Source: CAZPQV01 sp964588705 (GTDB lineage Bacteria; Bacteroidota; Bacteroidia; Flavobacteriales; Weeksellaceae). Taken from it: a stretch of 28,729 bases of DNA. The stretch spans positions 1 to 28,729 of the forward strand of contig CAZPQV010000026.1 in NCBI GenBank assembly GCA_964588705.1, given 5' to 3'. The position numbers and the translations under genes were made by a program. Positions 24,001 to 28,729 of this stretch are shown in pieces. The notes beneath the pieces are model-generated. The model saw only the letters and a list, made by a program, of their open reading frames with translations, did no database searches and was not told the origin of the DNA. The stretch's first letter is position 1, and each line of letters opens with the position of its first letter.

Positions 24001-26151
24001 AATATCGGTACTGTTCTGAAGCGAGGCATTCACAATTTCATCGGCTTTGAAAAATTGGTATTTTAAAACCCCTTTCTTGATTTCCGGTTTGGTCTGAATT
24101 CGATATTCCGCATTTTTCTCTTTGTGGGACTGGATAATTTTATCCGCTTTACGATGAATTTCATCAATTTGGTCTTTCGAAAAATTTGGGGGATTATCAA
24201 AAATTTGGGTTTGGAGTTTGAAATACTTCTCAATCTCCTTTTCAATTGCGGGAGATTTGAATTTTACTTCATTAAGTCTGGAAAGNNNNNNNNNNCCTTG
24301 CTCAATTTTATCGTTCTTTTCTGCAATGTCAATTTCTTCTGTTTTAGCGGGAATGGTGTTTTCTAAAGTTTTGCTTTTTGATTCTCCTTTAGGTTGATCA
24401 ACCTCCAAAAACAAATCTTCAAAGAGGTTTCCAATTCTTTCGGTCTGCTTTTTATTTTTGAGTTGCTCAATCCTAGATAAGGCGTCCTCTAAATTTCCAT
24501 AGACATAGTTTTCCAACCTCCCAAAACGGTTGGTTTTCTCTCGGGTTTCCCCTAAAATCCTGTCGGGATGTTTTTCAAAATAATTGGAAATATCTGTAGA
24601 AATTTTCTGGGAATTTTTTTGCAGAATAATAATGTCCGTTCCTACCTGAGTTCCGGCAAAAGCACCATTCGGCAGACGAAAACCTTCCAAAATATCTGCA
24701 TTTTTTAGTTGGGCTTGTCGGTTCAACCAACCCGAAGGAAGCACCATTGCCAAAACTCCATTGGGTTTAAGAGAATCTAAAGACCTTTTGACAAAATAGT
24801 CCTCGTATTTGGAGATTTTGGGTTCTTCTCCCAAACCTTTGTATAATCCGCGATGGTCGCCGTAGGGTGGATTACCGATAACCAAATCGTATTTTTCGGC
24901 AATTTCCTTCTTGTTGCCTTTCTCTTCGATAAACTCGGTTTCAAAGGAGCGGAGATGGATGTGGGCTTCGGGATGAAGGATTTTCGCAATTTTTGCTGTG
25001 TTTTCGTTGATTTCAAAGGCAGTGATATTGGACTTGATTCCCAATTCTTTCACTGCATACAGAAAATTTCCCGTTCCAACGCTGGGTTCCAATACCGAAA
25101 TTTCCTGCCTGTTCTTAAACTGGTCTTTGATTAAATTTCTGACGGCATCTACAATCCTTGAATCGGTGTAGTATTCATCCAAAATACCCCTGCCTTCTTT
25201 AGCTGTTCCGCCACTTTTGAATTGATGACAGATCTCTTTTAAATCCTCGGTAATGTTAAGACTTTCCTTGAGTTTAACTTGCTTATCGCTGGAAACAAAA
25301 CAAGCTGCGGAAACAACTTCCGCAACTTGTTCATTGGTCAGTTTTTGACCTTTATATTTTGAAATAAGAACCCCTAATGCCTCATTGTTTTGAGTAGATG
25401 TTTTTACTATTTCTGCTATTCTATTGGATACATTTCTCCCGGATACGATTCCGCCCAAGGAATGTTCTGCTCCCTCATTTTTTGCAGCATTTTGCGGTTG
25501 TGTTCCGTCAACGGGTCCTCGCTCTGGTTTTCCGACCAGATGCTTCCAGATTGTGTCTTCAAGTCCATTTCCAGTATGGTTGCCGTCCACAGCTTGTCCT
25601 CCAAAGTGATTTCCGTTTTGCTTGGGTTTGCTTGTTTGGTTAGATTCTCCAGAATTTCGTTGAGAAAGTTCGGCTCCCAAGTGCTGAGTGTCGGAAATTC
25701 CTTCGGATTGAGTTCCATCGTCTTCATTTCTTATCGTTTTTTGTTCAACTAAAGTAGTATTTTTCTCTTGAACTTGGAGTTTATTTTTTAAATATTCTTC
25801 CAGGTTTTGGTTCCCATTTTCAGAAATTCCATACAGCAGGCGGATGTCCTTGATATTTTTATTTTGAAATTCATTGAGGATTTTTTGTGTAGACCTATTT
25901 CCGTCATCATCACCGGTTAGACACAGAAATATCTTTCCGTCGTAGTTTTTAAACCGTTCGACAAAGCTTCCAGTATTTTCATTATAATTGAGTGTTACAA
26001 GGGTTCTGCCGTTGTTTTGATTGTTTAGTTTCAAAAGTTCCAAAAACGAATCTTTGTCGTTATCGCTGTTAAAGACAATCAGTTCGTTTTTAGTTCCCTC
26101 AATAATGGAAATTTCTGAACTAGAATGATTTAAATAGGATGTCTCACTCAC
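21016..26151 (-). CDS. Giant TOPRIM-like/N6-adenine methylase/SNF2-type helicase protein
   Basis: This 1711-residue polyvalent protein joins several DNA-acting domains. A TOPRIM-like region (about 1-115) has DDDG at 81-84. A Gln/Asn/Gly-rich linker follows (about 140-240). A class I methylase (about 315-515) shows the SAM loop EPSVGTGNF (355-363) and the adenine-type motif NPPY (427-430). A SNF2-like helicase (about 965-1490) has Walker A in HEVGFGKTLSG (973-983), Walker B DEVH (1124-1127), SATPFTN (1181-1187) and the late motif VEGRAWRQGN (1451-1460). The tail (about 1540-1680) is a coiled coil. Phage P1 DarB, which protects injected DNA from restriction, combines the last two activities, so an anti-restriction role is a reasonable guess. 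The start is GTG at 26151, overlapping the upstream gene by 8 nt. Ten N at 24286-24295 interrupt it without a frame change. Confidence 0.88.
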   Translation of the reverse strand: MSETSYLNHSSSEISIIEGTKNELIVFNSDNDKDSFLELLKLNNQNNGRTLVTLNYNENTGSFVERFKNYDGKIFLCLTGDDDGNRSTQKILNEFQNKNIKDIRLLYGISENGNQNLEEYLKNKLQVQEKNTTLVEQKTIRNEDDGTQSEGISDTQHLGAELSQRNSGESNQTSKPKQNGNHFGGQAVDGNHTGNGLEDTIWKHLVGKPERGPVDGTQPQNAAKNEGAEHSLGGIVSGRNVSNRIAEIVKTSTQNNEALGVLISKYKGQKLTNEQVAEVVSAACFVSSDKQVKLKESLNITEDLKEICHQFKSGGTAKEGRGILDEYYTDSRIVDAVRNLIKDQFKNRQEISVLEPSVGTGNFLYAVKELGIKSNITAFEINENTAKIAKILHPEAHIHLRSFETEFIEEKGNKKEIAEKYDLVIGNPPYGDHRGLYKGLGEEPKISKYEDYFVKRSLDSLKPNGVLAMVLPSGWLNRQAQLKNADILEGFRLPNGAFAGTQVGTDIIILQKNSQKISTDISNYFEKHPDRILGETREKTNRFGRLENYVYGNLEDALSRIEQLKNKKQTERIGNLFEDLFLEVDQPKGESKSKTLENTIPAKTEEIDIAEKNDKIEQXXXXLSRLNEVKFKSPAIEKEIEKYFKLQTQIFDNPPNFSKDQIDEIHRKADKIIQSHKEKNAEYRIQTKPEIKKGVLKYQFFKADEIVNASLQNSTDITKEQIEAFRDTSYDGTLNNHGKHYQFANYMDGNWVHDFYYAEGNIYAKLEQLEIDFKDRFSVGGTENQYEKQKDLLLNVLPKPKTLDEISISPNHEFVHQFDLGSIEKERWNQNTRQTETVTVPYNLAEKFKDFVGTLSSEAFAGSSSWEVRSFVDNENVTGSDKERNALVRERRKVAANDLFQKFLREELSDALRKRFVNDFNRNYNNIYVPDYSKFPLFSKIHLNFKGRELRLTEVQKAGIGRQTTKGVGLLAHEVGFGKTLSGILSMHEAMERANAKRPLIVVPNDSILKQWVETIFETIPEAKVNVLGNLGKDFDLSKFDNKDGEITIVTYEGFNNIGFSENITQNLASKFSYISENELRSVNTISERDFQKELEKEKELVGKMKRGKIYDWEDFGFDHLTYDEVHNANHIVGKVRIKDRRFASDFRNQNQQTSKLGINTWMAAQYIQEKNDGRNVTLLSATPFTNKPLEYYSILSLIANKRLEESGYFNVNTFFETFMEADNDMEIDAKGDVKFKANVRRFKNNSLFQQLLSEFIDIKGEEDNPELVRPNRINKEYKIEQNYLTSEQYEMLNENFTETQKGAILTHILNARLIAISPYLSPYYEGEEPSLEEFIEDSPKLKQTMDLIRQNKNDIPDSGQIIYSELAVSEFPKLREYLVREVGYKPEEVGVITGATSKPNRLKIQDDFNSGKIKVVIGSEAIQEGMNLQENTTDIYMLSLPYNFTSLRQVEGRAWRQGNRNENVRINFMLTNDSIDVFMLQKLQSKQARYLEAMKKGADVLDISDISTQEMKTAIITNPETRANIEIELMKKQIETEKNKFLADSAFVLRKYDSFIKIQEEVTKAQHNYNRILGYSKEEGDNAEYWKNQLPFYQKTIDLTKEKVQEEIDILSQKGVNVTEIEQQTKITEDKIAELDKRLEDLPNVREGLVEKYREEKEMQLKINESRGYLEERMVENSQLFKTNIIRVIDKNFENENVQKIEIQQYGRKR
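24286..24295. other. Assembly gap (10 N) inside the giant element gene
   Basis: A placeholder run. It falls in the linker after the methylase domain and keeps the reading frame as drawn. Confidence 0.95.
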
Positions 26152-26833
26152 TTTTTCTGTTTTTTACGAAGTGGTTGAACTCAAAAATGTCTTTCGCCGT
26201 GTCGTCCCAGTTTTTTCTTGGAAGCAGTTGCAGGCTTACAAAGATGTCGGTCTTTTTATTGTAGGAATCGATGCGCTCCAATCTTCCGCCATAATCCTTT
26301 TCGGCGTGTCTGTAGAGGGAATACGGCAGAATCGTGTCTGTCGGATAGATGTAGAAACGGGTATAGTTCCAAGGCGAATTGATTTCGAAGCGTCTGTATT
26401 TTTTCTTGAATAACACCGTGTCGGAGAGTTTCCGCCTGTTATTATAGTTCGGAATCATTTCTTTTGAGAATATGGCGCCGTCCTTCTTGTTCCAAACCAA
26501 TGCGGGTTTTTGTTTTTCAAGAATATCGGAAAGTATGATGTTGCCGTTTTCAGCATCCAATGGATAGCAGAAAGAATCTCTCACGAGATAGGCATTTTGA
26601 TTCATTTCGGGAAAGGTGTGGTTTGGAACCAGTTCGATAATTTGGTTTTCCGAATAACTCATTTTCGAGATGTGGAAACTCTGCATCTTGTCCAATCCTC
26701 TGGAGGCATCAAAATAGACATTGGTAATGAGGTCGATTCCGCCTTTTTCGGATTTGATTTCCTTGTGNNNNNNNNNNCAGGAATTTAGGATAAATACTGA
26801 AACGAAAACTAAAAATATGGATTTGATGTTCAT
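26144..26833 (-). CDS. Element-encoded lipoprotein of unknown function (gap in signal peptide)
   Basis: The product has about 229 residues and starts MNIKSIFLVFVSVFILNS, the hydrophobic core of a signal peptide, then runs into ten N. The codon that enters the gap is TGN, which gives cysteine if the missing base is T or C. A cysteine here would complete a lipobox (LNSC), so I call it a probable lipoprotein. The mature part has many aromatic and charged residues (YRRFEINSPWNYTRFYIYPTD) and no motif I know. Its stop codon overlaps the start of the giant gene (TGA within GTGAGTGA), which suggests translational coupling. A hairpin terminator lies between it and the upstream gene. Confidence 0.65.
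   Translation of the reverse strand: MNIKSIFLVFVSVFILNSXXXXHKEIKSEKGGIDLITNVYFDASRGLDKMQSFHISKMSYSENQIIELVPNHTFPEMNQNAYLVRDSFCYPLDAENGNIILSDILEKQKPALVWNKKDGAIFSKEMIPNYNNRRKLSDTVLFKKKYRRFEINSPWNYTRFYIYPTDTILPYSLYRHAEKDYGGRLERIDSYNKKTDIFVSLQLLPRKNWDDTAKDIFEFNHFVKNRKSE
26768..26777. other. Assembly gap (10 N) at the expected lipobox cysteine
   Basis: A placeholder run directly after the signal-peptide core of the element lipoprotein. The frame is kept as drawn. Confidence 0.95.
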
Positions 26834-26847
26834 AATGATTACATTTT

Positions 26848-26881
26848 AAAAAAAGCGGCAAATCAAAATTTGACTTACCGC
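26848..26881 (-). terminator. Hairpin terminator between element genes
   Basis: On the minus strand a 27-nt hairpin (26881 to 26855) has 13 pairs, two of them G-U, with GCGG/CCGC at its base. It is followed by seven T (26854 to 26848). It follows the RadC-like gene and precedes the lipoprotein gene by only 14 nt, so it may act as an attenuator. Confidence 0.8.
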
Positions 26882-26908
26882 CTTCGGATAATAGTCAGGT
26901 ATTATTTA

Positions 26909-28729
26909 TTATCGTTTGATGCTCTGTTCCTTCACATGGGCTTTCTCCTGTTTTTCTTCATTTTCCATTCCCTGCAAAGGTTTGTTGGTGTTGATGCGGT
27001 TCATGTCGTTGTCGTAAAGGTTCAGGTTCTTGTATTGCGGATTGAGCACTGCTTTTCCTTCCACCACCTTGTCGTCCATTTCAAATTTCACTTTCACCAC
27101 ATTTCCTTTTTCAAGTGACTTGATGGTGTTATCCCTGTATTCCGGCTTTTCGAAAACGAGGTTGGCTTTTTCCACGATTTTGTCGGTATCGACACCGTAG
27201 TTTTTGTAGAAATTCTGGAACATATAGTTTCCTTTCTCCGTCTTTGGCTCCTCAAAGTTGAACTGCACGAAGGCGGTTTCCGACTGGTCGCTTTTGGGGT
27301 TGTGGAACTCGATTTTCACGCTCCGTCCCTCCAAAAGATTTACGGCTTCTTTTGCGGTAAAGGTATTTTCTCTGTTTACCGAAAAATTGTGGGTGATTTC
27401 TTCGCCTTTCTCGTTCTTCAATTTGGCGTCGTAAGAGTTGAGGAAAACACCACCCGTTTCCGTCTTGTTGAATTTCAAGGCAAAATCAACCTTGTTTCCG
27501 GGCAGTGCCTTGTCCGAGGAAGTTTTGATTTCGAATTGCTGGTTTTTGGACTTGATGCCTTTTTCCAATTCTTTGTGAAGTTTTTCGTCTTCGCCGAAAC
27601 CGAGGTATTTAAGCTGATTTTTTAGATAATCTACCTGGTTGAATTCTTTTTGTGTTTCCATAATGTTTGGGGTTTGATTGTTAAAATATTCTTTGTTTTT
27701 ATTGAGGTGTTGTGTTAAGTCATCTCCGTTCATTTTGGCGTAATCTTTTATAGAAGGCTCTCCAATGATGTCGTCTATCGAAAATCCTGACCTTGTGGCA
27801 TCCATTTCTTCTTTAAATCTCGAATGAAAATTACTTTGGCTGAATAAATTGCTCCGTTTTTTCTCATCGGGAAGAAAAAGACTTTTAAGGGAATCGATGA
27901 TTTTTTCTGTTTCCTCATTTCCCTCGTAGGTAAGCAGTTCTCCGCCAACGAATAGCAAAACATGGTCTTCCGGCTTTCGATACAGCTGGATTTTTGAGGC
28001 AATCTGGCTGTAGTTCACTTTGTCGTCTTCCGTCAAGGAGATTTCAAATTCGTGCTTGGTATGACCTTCGGAATCGTCAATAAACAGTTTGACGTAATCC
28101 TTTTGTGGTGGTTCTTCCATATTTCTAAAATTTTTAGAGTAACTATTATTTAGGTTGTTTTCCGATACGCCGACAATGGGTTCCGCATTCAGATGGTTCT
28201 TGCTGAATTTGTCCAAAAGGTGGTCATAGACGTTGATTTTGGTCTTTTCGTAAAGGGAGTGGTAGTTTCCGCTTTCCAATAAAATCGCATCCAAAGCCGT
28301 GAACCCCATCAGTTCGAGTTTGTCGCGGTATTCCTTGTACATCTGCTCGTTTACATTGTTTCCATAAAGGATGACACCCGTTCCGGCGTGAATCGTCATC
28401 AGTTCGGTCAGTTTCTCGAACTGTCGATGCTGCGGAAGAATGAATTTCCCAACGATGTCGTTCGCATTGTTCAGGATGATGGCTTCCGTCTTGTCGGACA
28501 GTCCAAACTTTTGGCTTGAAATGTAGGCGGCGGAATCTTCGGGACTGTTGATTTTGAACGGCTGATAATTGGCGGCAAAAATCTGCTTGTTAAAGGAAAA
28601 GGTGCTGACTTTTCCCTGCTGTTGATTTTGCTCGGAAAGTTCCAGAACACGGTCGCTTCCCAAATCTCCGTTGAATACCAAATATTTCCCCGAACGCAGA
28701 TTGATGACGATGCCGTCTTCCACCTTTAT
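26909..28729 (-). CDS. RadC/JAB-like and DUF3945-like protein, N-terminus beyond window
   Basis: At least 606 residues are present; the frame stays open to the window edge, so the start lies outside and the GTG at 28723 is not the true start. Counting from that GTG, residues about 65-165 align by pattern with RadC-type JAB domains, including LMTIHAGTGVILY, MGFTALDAILLES and GNYHSLYE. The metal-binding HNHPSG motif, however, is replaced by YGNNVNE, and the later DH by DA, so the domain should be inactive. Residues about 360-580 resemble DUF3945-type repeats found in Bacteroidota conjugative elements (QVDYLKNQLKYLGFGE, LLEGRSV, NYGVDTDKIVEKA). The last 35 residues are charged and probably disordered. 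It would act in the element's biology, perhaps as a DNA or plasmid-establishment factor; this is not shown. Confidence 0.75.
   Translation of the reverse strand: MKVEDGIVINLRSGKYLVFNGDLGSDRVLELSEQNQQQGKVSTFSFNKQIFAANYQPFKINSPEDSAAYISSQKFGLSDKTEAIILNNANDIVGKFILPQHRQFEKLTELMTIHAGTGVILYGNNVNEQMYKEYRDKLELMGFTALDAILLESGNYHSLYEKTKINVYDHLLDKFSKNHLNAEPIVGVSENNLNNSYSKNFRNMEEPPQKDYVKLFIDDSEGHTKHEFEISLTEDDKVNYSQIASKIQLYRKPEDHVLLFVGGELLTYEGNEETEKIIDSLKSLFLPDEKKRSNLFSQSNFHSRFKEEMDATRSGFSIDDIIGEPSIKDYAKMNGDDLTQHLNKNKEYFNNQTPNIMETQKEFNQVDYLKNQLKYLGFGEDEKLHKELEKGIKSKNQQFEIKTSSDKALPGNKVDFALKFNKTETGGVFLNSYDAKLKNEKGEEITHNFSVNRENTFTAKEAVNLLEGRSVKIEFHNPKSDQSETAFVQFNFEEPKTEKGNYMFQNFYKNYGVDTDKIVEKANLVFEKPEYRDNTIKSLEKGNVVKVKFEMDDKVVEGKAVLNPQYKNLNLYDNDMNRINTNKPLQGMENEEKQEKAHVKEQSIKR

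Larger units (their letters stand above)
20943..28729. mobile_element. Putative end of an integrative/conjugative element next to tRNA-Glu
   Basis: Three minus-strand genes of accessory type begin directly after the 3' end of a tRNA-Glu gene: a giant TOPRIM-like/methylase/helicase, a lipoprotein and a RadC-like/DUF3945-like protein. Proteins of the first and third kind are typical of conjugative elements and large phages of Bacteroidota. A junction palindrome lies at 20954-20970. No integrase, relaxase or transfer genes are in the window, and the second attachment repeat would lie beyond 28729. A genomic island or a prophage are alternatives. Confidence 0.55.

Noticed and set aside
25390..25752. 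Several open frames on both strands over 360 bases
   Set aside because: They fall in the low-complexity linker of the giant protein, where biased composition opens other frames.

Overview
The window looks like a draft chromosome segment from the Flavobacteriia, most likely the Chryseobacterium/Weeksellaceae group. The evidence is low GC, Bacteroidota-type promoters (TAnnTTTG at -7, often TTTG 17-20 nt upstream), few Shine-Dalgarno sequences, many lysine-rich lipoproteins after short lipoboxes, and Flavobacteria-like versions of LptD, the Dps family and Amt. Four runs of exactly ten N mark assembly joins.

Bases 1-20942 are mostly core chromosome. A str operon (rpsL-rpsG-fusA, minus strand, fusA cut by the window edge) is followed on the plus strand by a secreted-protein gene split by one in-frame stop codon, a Dps family ferritin, nicotinate phosphoribosyltransferase, a YCII-like lipoprotein, an ammonium transporter, rmuC and a SpoU rRNA/tRNA methyltransferase. 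Two tandem alanine-rich lipoproteins built of seven-residue repeats follow on the minus strand. Next come a membrane-anchored protein overlapping a lipoprotein gene, then on the minus strand a U32-family protein, a small ferredoxin and 5-formyltetrahydrofolate cyclo-ligase. An HtrA-type protease, then an lptD, ridA and membrane-protein cluster facing an N-acetylmuramoyl-L-alanine amidase complete this part. Envelope work is well represented: LPS export, peptidoglycan hydrolysis, periplasmic proteolysis and lipoproteins.

Bases 20028-20942 are the most unusual stretch. One good promoter drives a broken tRNA-Glu carrying two short palindromic insertions, one directly after the anticodon and one in the T loop. 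It is followed by a small GIY-YIG nuclease ORF and then an intact tRNA-Glu. The nuclease ORF runs into the intact tRNA and takes its last four codons and its stop from the tRNA's first 15 bases. This looks like a very small mobile or selfish unit that duplicated and disrupted its tRNA target. rpsT and a further tRNA-Glu(TTC) follow as a separate operon.

Immediately after that tRNA-Glu comes what I read as one end of an integrative/conjugative element (20943 to the window end). It has a junction palindrome, a strong terminator, a 1711-residue TOPRIM-like/N6-adenine methylase/SNF2-type helicase protein, a lipoprotein, and a partial protein joining a catalytically dead RadC/JAB-like domain to DUF3945-like sequence. 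These resemble the multi-domain 'polyvalent' proteins of phages and conjugative elements. No integrase or transfer gene is visible, so the element assignment is inference.
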